NCBI RefSeq assembly: GCF_027359395.1
Contig: NZ_CP114778.1
Span: 1,054,001-1,118,000 of the forward strand
Origin: Prochlorococcus marinus str. MIT 1013
GTDB lineage: Bacteria; Cyanobacteriota; Cyanobacteriia; PCC-6307; Cyanobiaceae
DNA length: 64,000 bases
Direction of reading: 5' to 3'
Shown here: positions 31,857 to 45,113 of the stretch, one piece after another
How the letters are laid out: each line of letters starts with the position of its first letter
Position numbering within the stretch: position 1 is the first letter of the stretch
The notes under the pieces: model-generated
Database searches by the model: none
Told to the model about the DNA's origin: nothing
Seen by the model: only the letters and a program-made list of their open reading frames with translations
Made by a program: the position numbers and the translations under genes

Positions 31857-33182
31857 ATGAAGCAAGTTGGAAAACTAAATTTGATGAATGAGAAAAAAAA
31901 TTCCAATCAAAGTATTCAAAATCCTCATATATGGCCCCCATTCACACAACTTACATCCTCTAAGCCTCAATTATTGGTTGAAAAAGCCAAAGGTGCCCTT
32001 TTACTGCCTAAAGACAGAGCTCCAATAATCGATGGCATAAGTAGCTGGTGGGTCACTCTTCATGGTCATGCAAATGAATATATTGCTAAGGCTATCGCAA
32101 CTCAAGCAGAGCAATTAGAACAAATTATCTTTGCAGATTTCACTCACCCTCAAGCCGAGCTATTAGCAAATCGACTTAGTAAATCAACAGGTCTAGAAAA
32201 GTTATTCTTTTCCGATAATGGCTCTACAGCAGTAGAAGTGGCTTTAAAAATGGCTCGTCAATGGTGGAAGAATAAAGGTGACAATAGATCTCAAATCATT
32301 GCATTCGAAGGTGCCTACCATGGAGATACATTTGGAGCAATGGCAGTAGGCGAACGAAATATATTTAGCGAGCCTTTTGATCAAATGCTATTTCCTGTTA
32401 GCAGAGTCCCTTGGCCTGAGACATGGTGGGGCGATGAAGATTTTGAAAGACGAGAAAAGGAAGTTTTAAAAACTCTTGACCACCTCCTAAAAAAACCAAC
32501 TATTGCGGTAATTCTTGAGCCATTAGTTCAAGGGGCTGGAGGAATGCGAATGGTTCGTTCAGAATTTTTAGTAGAAGTCGAAAAAAGAATTCGCCAGGCT
32601 GATTCTTTACTGATTACAGATGAAGTCTTAACTGGCTTTGGAAGGTGTGGAGAACTATTCGCTTTTCAAAGAGCAGGATTAAAGCCAGACCTTATATCAC
32701 TCTCAAAAGGGTTAACCGGTGGGTTCCTTCCGATGGGAGTTACAATGTCCAGCAAAAGGATTTCTGAAGGTTTCCTTGGGGAAGATCCCAAGCAAACTTT
32801 CTGGCACGGTCATAGTTTCACAGCTAACCCCTTAGGCTGCGCAGCGGCCAATGCTAGCTTAGATCTGTTAGAAAACTCCCCTCAAAAATATTTAGATTTT
32901 GAGTCACGTCATCTACCTCATCTACAAAAAATAGTTAAAGATCCAAGAATTGAATGTCCAAGAATTACAGGAACAATTGCTGCTTTTAATATTAAAGTGA
33001 AAGGTAAAAAAGGGTATTTAAGTTCCGTTGGGAAAATTATGAAAGCAAGTGCATTGAGGGTTGGTGTTTTCATTAGGCCATTAGGAGATGTAGTTTATCT
33101 AATGCCACCACTGTGTATCACAGATGAAGAACTAGAAAAATGCTATTTTGGAATCCAAGAGGGGTTAAATTCTCTATCCTAG
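31857..33182 (+). CDS. bioA: Adenosylmethionine-8-amino-7-oxononanoate aminotransferase
   Basis: The 441-residue class III aminotransferase converts KAPA to DAPA using SAM as amino donor. HIWPPFTQLTSSKPQLLVEK is the BioA N-terminal region, SSWWVTLHGHANEYI carries the substrate-side Trp pair, ITDEVLTGFGRCGELFAF binds PLP, and LISLSKGLTGGFLPMG holds the PLP Lys. ATG at 31857 is the first start, another in-frame ATG lies 27 bases on and both precede the conserved part. It closes the operon 51 bases after bioD. Confidence 0.96.
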   Translation: MKQVGKLNLMNEKKNSNQSIQNPHIWPPFTQLTSSKPQLLVEKAKGALLLPKDRAPIIDGISSWWVTLHGHANEYIAKAIATQAEQLEQIIFADFTHPQAELLANRLSKSTGLEKLFFSDNGSTAVEVALKMARQWWKNKGDNRSQIIAFEGAYHGDTFGAMAVGERNIFSEPFDQMLFPVSRVPWPETWWGDEDFERREKEVLKTLDHLLKKPTIAVILEPLVQGAGGMRMVRSEFLVEVEKRIRQADSLLITDEVLTGFGRCGELFAFQRAGLKPDLISLSKGLTGGFLPMGVTMSSKRISEGFLGEDPKQTFWHGHSFTANPLGCAAANASLDLLENSPQKYLDFESRHLPHLQKIVKDPRIECPRITGTIAAFNIKVKGKKGYLSSVGKIMKASALRVGVFIRPLGDVVYLMPPLCITDEELEKCYFGIQEGLNSLS

Positions 33183-33239
33183 AGTTTTTCTTACCAAGAT
33201 TCTAAGCACTTAGCTATATAGTTATTTCTGAAATTAAAC

Positions 33240-33680
33240 TTATATCAACCAACTTGGAGTAAAATTCATATTTCCGCCTCTTAAAAAAGCAATAAACATT
33301 CCTAAAGCCAAGCTCAAGAAAATAGAAGTGATTAAAAGAAGAAGTGAAAACAGTTCTCCTCCTGATAATGGACGCCTCACTCCTATCGACTTAGAAAATT
33401 GTATAGGTTGTATATTCTTTAAGTAAGGTTCTTTTTTCTGACTTATAAGATTATTCTCTTTTTCTATACATAAGTCATAGTTTGCCCTTAAGACAGGATC
33501 ACTTAATAAATCATAAGCTTCACAAACATTTTGAAATTGCCTTGTCGCTTCATCACTTGGCAAAGATGTCGTATCCGGATGAAGTTGCTTACTTAATTGA
33601 CGGAAAGCTTTTCTAAGCTCTGCGTTATTAGCAGAGGTAGAAACACCAAGCAGTTCGTAACAATTAGAGGAAGGCGTCAA
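33240..33680 (-). CDS. J-domain protein with C-terminal membrane anchor
   Basis: The 146-residue protein starts at TTG with the J domain immediately (SSNCYELLGVSTSANNAELR), the HPD loop in QLSKQLHPDTTSLPSDE, and AYDLLSDPVLRANYD. After a polar linker a membrane helix follows (SLLLLITSIFLSLALGMFIA) near residues 112-131. It probably recruits DnaK to a membrane. It lacks the Gly/Phe and zinc regions of full DnaJ. It is convergent with bioA (57 bases apart) and divergent from rsmG. Confidence 0.85.
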   Translation of the reverse strand: MTPSSNCYELLGVSTSANNAELRKAFRQLSKQLHPDTTSLPSDEATRQFQNVCEAYDLLSDPVLRANYDLCIEKENNLISQKKEPYLKNIQPIQFSKSIGVRRPLSGGELFSLLLLITSIFLSLALGMFIAFLRGGNMNFTPSWLI

Positions 33681-33758
33681 CTAAAGAAAATATGATCTAA
33701 TAATGTATATATTTTATCTAAATATCTCAGGACTGACTATTTCAAAAAACAATTCAAA

Positions 33759-34505
33759 ATGTCTACTGATAAAAACAACAAAAAAGCAAATCATCTCATG
33801 ATATGGAATGAGCTTAAATGGGCGCCAAGTGAAAACCAATTAGCTCAATTTATCCATTTACAAGAGTTACTTAAAGAATGGAATAAGAAGACCAACCTTA
33901 CTCGTTTAGTTGATGGAGATGATTTCTGGACTGCACAAGTATGTGACAGCTTGTTGCCACTGCATGAAGAACTTCAATACCCTAAACTTTCTCATAATTA
34001 CATAGATATTGGTTCTGGCTGTGGATTTCCCGGTATAGCCATAGCTATAGCAATGCCAAATTCAAATATTACTCTTTTAGATTCTTCAAGTAAAAAAACA
34101 ACTTTTCTGAAAGAAGTTTCTAAAGAAATTGGATTAAATTCTCGTATAACAGTCATAACTGAACGAGCTGAGATAGCAGGAAGGGATCCAATTCTTCGAA
34201 ATAATTTTGACTATGCCATTGCAAGAGCAGTTGCTTCTGCAAATGTAGTAGCAGAATATCTCGTGCCTTTTTTAAATTCGACAGGTCAAGCGCTCATATT
34301 TAAAGGGAGCTGGAGTGAAGCAGAGCAACAAATACTAAAAAAAGCTTTAACTGAACTAAATGCAGAGATCCAACGAACACATAAGTTCTTACTCCCTAAT
34401 AATCGCGGCATTAGGAATGTTATTAGGGTTAATTCTATTAATAAATGTCCCAATCAATATCCAAGATCAATTGGTAAACCAAAAAAAAAGCCTTTAGGTT
34501 ACTAA
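33759..34505 (+). CDS. rsmG: 16S rRNA (guanine527-N7)-methyltransferase RsmG
   Basis: The protein (248 residues) methylates G527 in the 530 loop of 16S rRNA. LQELLKEWNKKTNLTRLVD is the family N-terminal helix. YIDIGSGCGFPGIAIAIAMP is SAM motif I. DYAIARAVASANVVAEYLVP is the conserved A-R-A-V segment. The first 19 residues are polar and weakly conserved. Its stop overlaps the convergent aldo/keto reductase stop by 4 bases. Confidence 0.94.
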   Translation: MSTDKNNKKANHLMIWNELKWAPSENQLAQFIHLQELLKEWNKKTNLTRLVDGDDFWTAQVCDSLLPLHEELQYPKLSHNYIDIGSGCGFPGIAIAIAMPNSNITLLDSSSKKTTFLKEVSKEIGLNSRITVITERAEIAGRDPILRNNFDYAIARAVASANVVAEYLVPFLNSTGQALIFKGSWSEAEQQILKKALTELNAEIQRTHKFLLPNNRGIRNVIRVNSINKCPNQYPRSIGKPKKKPLGY

Positions 34506-35728
34506 ATACCCCATAACCTATCTCTTCTTTCTCCCCCCAATCTGTCTTTCAATTTTCTTAGTATAAAAGGTATTTCAGAGCTCCACGGGCTATTAATCAA
34601 AACTTTTTTCAAGTCATCCTCGCTCACTTCACAATCCAAACAATCTGCGTTTGAGCCTGGGAACCAATGTCCTCCTCTGCCTAAAAGAGCATAACGATCT
34701 TTAGCAAAGCTTTCCATATCCCAAGCCTCTAATAAATTATTTAGCCATAGCAAAACAGGTATATTAATCTCTCCTGGAGTTTGGTCCCAACTAGGTAAAC
34801 CTATCTTCCAAGTGTTCAACCATGATTCTCCAAGCGACTTATATGAGGCATCAACTAGTCTCTTATCTATAGTATTAATTAAACCATGCATTATATCCAT
34901 TTTAGAGATTGCACTTAAATGAATATCTAGATCTTCAGGCTTTGACGCTCCAACACTCAATGTATGAATTCTTTTATCCCTCAAACAAAACAGATCATTA
35001 AATTCTATTGGATGCAAAGGACTACATAAATCAAAAAGCTTCAATGACGGAGTATGCAAATGACCTCCCTTATCAGTAGGACTTATAATGAAAACCCCCA
35101 TATCATTGGAATTCGCTGCTTGTAAAGCTCTTTCGTTATCCTGACGTATAAAATACCAATGCAAATTAACATAATCAAAAAGTCCTGTTTCAATTGTTTT
35201 AATGATTAGGTCAACATTTGCATGAGTTGAGAAGCCAACATGACCAACAAGACCATCTTTTTGCCATTGACGAACAATCTGTAGACATCCATTAGGACGA
35301 ATAGTCATATCTAAGTGATCAGGGATATTTATACCATGAATAGCTAATAAATCAATTTTTTTGGAACCTAATCTACTCATACTTAATTCAAGTTCCTGCT
35401 CAAATATCGAAGGGTCATTATTTGGTGGGATTTTCGTTTGCAATATTCTTTTTGGGTCATCAATTTGACCGAAGATCCAGCCTATCTGGCGCTCTGATGT
35501 TCCATAATGACGAGCAGTTTCTATATGATGCATACCTTTTTGAGACGCATGCTTAATAGTTTTTCGCAAGATGTCTTGTTGTTGATTATCAATCTCTTTA
35601 GGATCTAAATCCTTCCAGCTTTGTTGAAAGCGCATCCCGCCAAGAGATAAGACTGGCATCTGAATCTCTGTTCGACCAAATCTTCTTCTAGGTATTGAAT
35701 TGTTTTTACTATCTTTAATTCTTGACAC
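34502..35728 (-). CDS. Aldo/keto reductase family oxidoreductase
   Basis: This is a 408-residue protein starting at GTG. The N-terminal 280 residues form an aldo/keto reductase barrel: RRRFGRTEIQMPVLSLGG, HIETARHYGTSERQIGWIFG with the catalytic Tyr, QTKIPPN with the Lys, and LLAIHGINIPDHL. The remaining 120 residues are Trp-rich and end in a Cys pair (NADCLDCEVSEDDL). That is too few cysteines for the ferredoxin domain found in some relatives. The substrate is unknown. It lies 15 bases downstream of a ferredoxin gene on the same strand, which could point to a redox partnership. Confidence 0.85.
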   Translation of the reverse strand: MSRIKDSKNNSIPRRRFGRTEIQMPVLSLGGMRFQQSWKDLDPKEIDNQQQDILRKTIKHASQKGMHHIETARHYGTSERQIGWIFGQIDDPKRILQTKIPPNNDPSIFEQELELSMSRLGSKKIDLLAIHGINIPDHLDMTIRPNGCLQIVRQWQKDGLVGHVGFSTHANVDLIIKTIETGLFDYVNLHWYFIRQDNERALQAANSNDMGVFIISPTDKGGHLHTPSLKLFDLCSPLHPIEFNDLFCLRDKRIHTLSVGASKPEDLDIHLSAISKMDIMHGLINTIDKRLVDASYKSLGESWLNTWKIGLPSWDQTPGEINIPVLLWLNNLLEAWDMESFAKDRYALLGRGGHWFPGSNADCLDCEVSEDDLKKVLINSPWSSEIPFILRKLKDRLGGERRDRLWGI

Positions 35729-35743
35729 TTCTATATTTAATAA

Positions 35744-36163
35744 TCAAGTGACCGGTGGTAAACCTAAATTCCTAAAATGATGGTTTTTTAAAACTTCTTC
35801 CAAATTAATTAAGTCTTCAAAAGAAACCCAATCTATGCAATCAACAGGACAGGTATCTATAGCTTCTTGTATTAATTCATCACTATCTCCATCTTGTCTA
35901 AACGCTCTTGCTCTGCCTTGTTCAGGCTCCATTGCAAAAGTGTTAGTAGCAACTGAACTGCAATATGTACAGCCTATGCATTTTCTCTCATCAACCCAAA
36001 CGGCTTTTTCCTTTAATTTCCCTCCAAGTACTGGATCTCTTCCACTAAGCTCGAAATCTTCATTATTACCTGCTTCGTATGCAACATTTGGATCATAAAT
36101 ATCATCTGATAGCTGATATTCAATGGGGCTAGCTTCAAAAGCAGCTCTAGGGTCAAAAGTCAA
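35744..36163 (-). CDS. Bacterial-type [4Fe-4S] ferredoxin
   Basis: The 139-residue product starts at TTG. Residues 1-52 are an acidic extension, then VWVDERKCIGCTYCSSVA supplies three cluster cysteines and AIDTCPVDCIDWVSFEDL the fourth Cys-Pro, with one more Cys. One [4Fe-4S] cluster is expected. This domain is like the ferredoxin part of plastid J-domain/ferredoxin fusion proteins. The gene lies between ycf35 (15 bases upstream) and the aldo/keto reductase, giving a reverse-strand set DUF2997-Ycf35-ferredoxin. The electron partner is unknown. Confidence 0.88.
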   Translation of the reverse strand: MTFDPRAAFEASPIEYQLSDDIYDPNVAYEAGNNEDFELSGRDPVLGGKLKEKAVWVDERKCIGCTYCSSVATNTFAMEPEQGRARAFRQDGDSDELIQEAIDTCPVDCIDWVSFEDLINLEEVLKNHHFRNLGLPPVT

Positions 36164-36178
36164 TTTTCCAAGAGGGTC

Positions 36179-36571
36179 TTAGGAATCCCAACGAGTAACT
36201 ACTAGTTCTATTGATCCATCTAAATTTTGCTTTTGCTCGGACACTTGAAATCCTTCTTGAGCAGTTGAATCAAGAACAGTATTTAGAGCATAACGTTGAG
36301 TGACCTGAGCTAAAAATCTCTCAATTGGTATTGATTGTTTCCAGAGATCAAGGTCAGTTACAAGTTCATATGATTTTGAACCTTCATTCCAACGAAATCC
36401 AATATCACCTCCCTTACTCATCTCAACAGTCATTTGAGCTTTTACAGTTTGACCTCTATAGCCTCTAACTAGATTTTCACCTTCGTTGGGGACATACCCT
36501 AAGTCTATTAGAGCCTGTTTTAGAAACTCTTTCTTACGAAGTTGAGTTTTAACTGTGCTGAAATGTGACAT
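36179..36571 (-). CDS. ycf35: Ycf35 (DUF1257) protein
   Basis: The protein (130 residues) begins MSHFSTVKTQLRKKEFLKQA, then LVRGYRGQTVKAQMTVEM, DIGFRWNEGSKSYELVTDLD and FLAQVTQRYALNTVLDSTAQ. This is the conserved Ycf35 pattern shared by cyanobacteria and red algal plastids. No function is established. The fold looks small and alpha/beta with no membrane segment. Its ATG overlaps the stop of the DUF2997 gene by one base (TGATG), and the ferredoxin gene follows by 15 bases, so the three are produced together. Confidence 0.88.
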   Translation of the reverse strand: MSHFSTVKTQLRKKEFLKQALIDLGYVPNEGENLVRGYRGQTVKAQMTVEMSKGGDIGFRWNEGSKSYELVTDLDLWKQSIPIERFLAQVTQRYALNTVLDSTAQEGFQVSEQKQNLDGSIELVVTRWDS

Positions 36572-36774
36572 CAGTGGATTTCTGCTGGAATAGTCTGTTT
36601 TTGAACGTTTTCGCGAAGAAAGGTATCTGAGGTTGGCTCTCTCCTTTCAACGGTGCCTAAGGCATCCTCAAGCTTCTCAGTTAAATCAATACATGCCTCA
36701 CCAACAAGACCTTCGACGGTTTCTTCAACCCGTCCATCTTGTCGGATTTTAAATCGCAATGTGCGTTGTGGCAT
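36571..36774 (-). CDS. DUF2997 small protein
   Basis: This is a 67-residue protein: MPQRTLRFKIRQDGRVEETV, then EGLVGEACIDLTEKLEDALG and a polar tail. I recognise the DUF2997 pattern, which is typically encoded beside DUF1257. The conserved GLxGxxC segment places a single Cys in the middle of the domain. The function is unknown; a paired small partner for Ycf35 is the obvious inference from the one-base overlap. Confidence 0.82.
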   Translation of the reverse strand: MPQRTLRFKIRQDGRVEETVEGLVGEACIDLTEKLEDALGTVERREPTSDTFLRENVQKQTIPAEIH

Positions 36775-36863
36775 GAAATTGAAGCCCTAAGTCACGCATG
36801 ATATAGAAAAAAACTCTAGAAACGCGAATTATTAATTACAACGAATTGTTTTTGTACCAAAAA

Positions 36864-37673
36864 TTAAACCAATTGACCATCATCAATTAATGATTTTAAT
36901 TTTTTTTGGACCTCTGGATTATCCAATTGCTCCAAAGCTGTCCTTGCTTCATACCGGACAGAAGGCTCTCTATCATTTAATAAAACAGAAATAAAAGTCT
37001 CTACTATTTGAATTTGGATTCCCACACTCAAAAGCCCATAAAGGCGGCCTAGGGACCAAATACAGTTACTTCTAACTATTGGTTCACAATCTACTTGCAA
37101 ACTTTCAAGTAATTGATTCGCTGCTGGTAAAGAGCTTTCTGCTGAATTTAGTCCTACCTCTGCTAGAGAGCTGGATGCCCACAATCTCACTGCAGCGACA
37201 TCTTGTTTTAATGCATTAATCAGAGGTTCTAGAACTGGGGCGTCAGGGTAATTCCCGAGACTCCATGCAGTAGCTTTTCGCACATAAGCGTTACTATCAA
37301 ACCTCAATAAAAGCAATAGAAGATCTATTGCTTTTGGACAAGGATTTCTACCTAAAGCATAAACAGCACTCATCCTGACTACAGGAGAAGGCTCGTCAAG
37401 TAAAGGCAATAAGAATGGAAGAGCTCTAGGGTCTCTATGTTCGCAAAAGACTCTTAAGCCCTGAAGTCTCTCATTGTTTCCGCATTGAAGCCATTTCAAC
37501 GCAAGATCACATTCTTTTGATGAATTCCCTTGATCTCCATCAATTTTATCTAATTCAATTTCATCTAGAGGATCTCCTGCCAATTGAGCAGCTAATTCTC
37601 TGGCTAAAAGATCAGGGTCTATAGCCAAATTAGCCAACCCTTTTTCACTTAATTTTTGATTTTCATCATTCAT
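36864..37673 (-). CDS. HEAT-repeat protein
   Basis: The 269-residue all-helical scaffold has repeated units such as DPRALPFLLPLLDEPSPVVR, MSAVYALGRNPCPKAIDLLL, NAYVRKATAWSLGNYPDAP and DREPSVRYEARTALEQLDNP, about five to six HEAT (PBS-lyase-like) repeats. The N terminus is acidic. Such proteins act as scaffolds or as chromophore lyases; Prochlorococcus lacks most phycobiliproteins, so a scaffold or assembly role is more likely. It lies 89 bases upstream of the DUF2997-ycf35-ferredoxin set on the same strand. Confidence 0.85.
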   Translation of the reverse strand: MNDENQKLSEKGLANLAIDPDLLARELAAQLAGDPLDEIELDKIDGDQGNSSKECDLALKWLQCGNNERLQGLRVFCEHRDPRALPFLLPLLDEPSPVVRMSAVYALGRNPCPKAIDLLLLLLRFDSNAYVRKATAWSLGNYPDAPVLEPLINALKQDVAAVRLWASSSLAEVGLNSAESSLPAANQLLESLQVDCEPIVRSNCIWSLGRLYGLLSVGIQIQIVETFISVLLNDREPSVRYEARTALEQLDNPEVQKKLKSLIDDGQLV

Positions 37674-37696
37674 AGCTCTGACAGAAGAAGAGCAAA

Positions 37697-37822
37697 CTAA
37701 TTAATTGGTGCTGGTGCAAGCATATCCCCAGGGAGCCATATCCGAGCGCTGACAGCGAATAAAGCAACAACAAAAAGAGCAACAATTAAAATAGGAAAAA
37801 GAGTTGTTCGTAAAAAAACCAA
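37697..37822 (-). CDS. Small single-pass membrane protein (41 aa)
   Basis: A TTG-started frame of 41 residues fills most of the gap between the symporter and HEAT genes. A basic start (MVFLRTT) is followed by one helix, LFPILIVALFVVALFAVSAR, and a short polar end, IWLPGDMLAPAPIN. The sharp pattern of positive start, helix and conserved-looking Pro/Gly tail resembles small photosynthetic-complex subunits. No Shine-Dalgarno sequence is visible. I do not recognise a named family. Support is the composition and the fit between genes on the same strand. Confidence 0.55.
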   Translation of the reverse strand: MVFLRTTLFPILIVALFVVALFAVSARIWLPGDMLAPAPIN

Positions 37823-37871
37823 AGTTAAAACTAATTAGAATTCTATTCTGCTCTAAATTTTGACCATTTGG

Positions 37872-39638
37872 CTATCGAGGGTCAACTTTTTGCGTCATTA
37901 ATTTTGTTTTCTTCATTAAAAATATACAACTCACAGCAATTGAAAGCGCAATCCAAGCGCTCCTTTCTTGATGCAATAAAAAAGCCCCAATACTAACTAA
38001 TCCACCATAGAGAATTCCTGATCCTAAAACGAAGCGAGATCCAAGCACGGTAAAATTGTCCACTGGATTAATATTCAGACTTTTCCTTATTTTTTTCCAA
38101 CCAGGACCTGGGGGTTTTACCTGTTTAACAAATTCATTGAGTGTCGCTTCTGACTCTGGCTCAGTAAAAAATAAAGTAAGCAACCAAATCACAGCTGTAA
38201 ATAAAGTAGTAAATAAGAGTCTTTTTCCAAAATCTTCAATTGTAAAATAGGGAGAAACTGAGGTGATTAAGCCTATAAAAAAACCACTCAGCATTGCAGA
38301 AAGTTCCGCTAGAGCATTAACTCGCCACCAAAACCATCGAAGGACAAGAACAGCTCCTGGTCCTGTACCTATTGCAATAACAAGTCTAAACATTGAACCA
38401 ATACTGTTACTAAATAGAGCCGTGACGACTCCAATTAGAAGCAACAAAATACTTGCGACCTGGCCGATAAGAATCATTTCTTTAGGGCCAGCCGATGGCC
38501 TCATAAATCTTTTATAAAGGTCATGAGCAAGATAACTTGCTCCCCAGTTAATTGAAGTACTTACAGTACTCATAAATGCAGCAACCAATGAAACCACGAC
38601 TAATCCAAGTCCAACAGGTGGCAAATATGTAACAGCGAGGTTTGGATAACTTAATTCCCAGTCAGTTTGTTGAGGCAAGAGGACTAAACCAGCCAAGCCA
38701 ACTAAAATCCAAAGCCAACTACGAATAAGATAATTCACAATTAAAAAAACTATTCCTGCCAGAGTTGCTTGTTTTTCATTTTTCGTAGCCAATAAACGCT
38801 GAATAAATTCCCCACCACCATCACTACGTCTAAAACTCCACCACTGCAAAGAAATAAAAGCGAAAAAAGTAGTAATACTTATTCCTGAACTATCCAACCA
38901 ATTGAAACCATCTTTATTTAATGTCCATGGGAATAAAGAAAGGAGCTCAGGTCTATCTAATACCTCTATTTTTGTTAACAAATCCGTCATACCACCTGAA
39001 GCATCAAGTGCTACAAAGCAAACAGCAAACGCGCCTAGAAGAGCTAATACAAGTTGTACAAAATCATTAACTACTACTGCCCAAAGGCCGCCTAATACAG
39101 TGTAAATAAGCAAAAACAAAGAAACTAAAACCATTAACAATATCGTGTCAGTAAAGGGTCCAAACACAATATGTCCGTCCACGACACCTAATGATTCAGC
39201 CACTTTACGCATTGCCAAGAATGCATAACCAATCCCAATACAATTGATTGGAACAGAAAGTAAGAAAGCTTTTATACCTCTTAAGTAAGCTGCTGGTTTA
39301 CCCCCATAACGTAATTCAGTGAAGGCTGCATCAGTCAATACTCCACTACGCCTCCAAAGTGGTGCGAATATAACTGTCATAGCAACATGTGCAAGTCCAA
39401 AACTCCACCATTCCCAATTCCCTGCCAAGCCTCTTGTTCCAATAATTCCAGCCACATAGAGAGGTGTATCAATTGAGAATGTTGTTGCAGCCATTGACAT
39501 GCCTGCAAGCAAACCATTTAGGCGGCGTCCAGCAACAAAATAATCGGTTTCATTATGATTTTTCAGGGAGATATAAATTCCTAATATCAAGGAAAATGTT
39601 AAATAAAAAAATAAAATAAACCAATCAATAAATGTCAT
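37872..39638 (-). CDS. Sodium:solute symporter family protein
   Basis: From the ATG at 39638 the product has 588 residues with about 13 membrane helices; a TTG four codons upstream is also open. TDYFVAGRRLNGLLAGMSMA and TTFSIDTPLYVAGIIG are typical of the SSS family's first helices. The later part has SLVAAFMSTVSTSINWGASY with Ser/Thr residues matching the second sodium site. The substrate (sugar, amino acid, urea or other) cannot be read from sequence. It is followed downstream by the 41-residue membrane protein and preceded by rlmN, all reverse. Confidence 0.9.
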   Translation of the reverse strand: MTFIDWFILFFYLTFSLILGIYISLKNHNETDYFVAGRRLNGLLAGMSMAATTFSIDTPLYVAGIIGTRGLAGNWEWWSFGLAHVAMTVIFAPLWRRSGVLTDAAFTELRYGGKPAAYLRGIKAFLLSVPINCIGIGYAFLAMRKVAESLGVVDGHIVFGPFTDTILLMVLVSLFLLIYTVLGGLWAVVVNDFVQLVLALLGAFAVCFVALDASGGMTDLLTKIEVLDRPELLSLFPWTLNKDGFNWLDSSGISITTFFAFISLQWWSFRRSDGGGEFIQRLLATKNEKQATLAGIVFLIVNYLIRSWLWILVGLAGLVLLPQQTDWELSYPNLAVTYLPPVGLGLVVVSLVAAFMSTVSTSINWGASYLAHDLYKRFMRPSAGPKEMILIGQVASILLLLIGVVTALFSNSIGSMFRLVIAIGTGPGAVLVLRWFWWRVNALAELSAMLSGFFIGLITSVSPYFTIEDFGKRLLFTTLFTAVIWLLTLFFTEPESEATLNEFVKQVKPPGPGWKKIRKSLNINPVDNFTVLGSRFVLGSGILYGGLVSIGAFLLHQERSAWIALSIAVSCIFLMKKTKLMTQKVDPR

Positions 39639-39669
39639 AGGAGCTAACAACTAATTTATTTCTACTTGC

Positions 39670-45106
<5,437 letters not shown>

Positions 45107-45113
45107 CTAAAAG

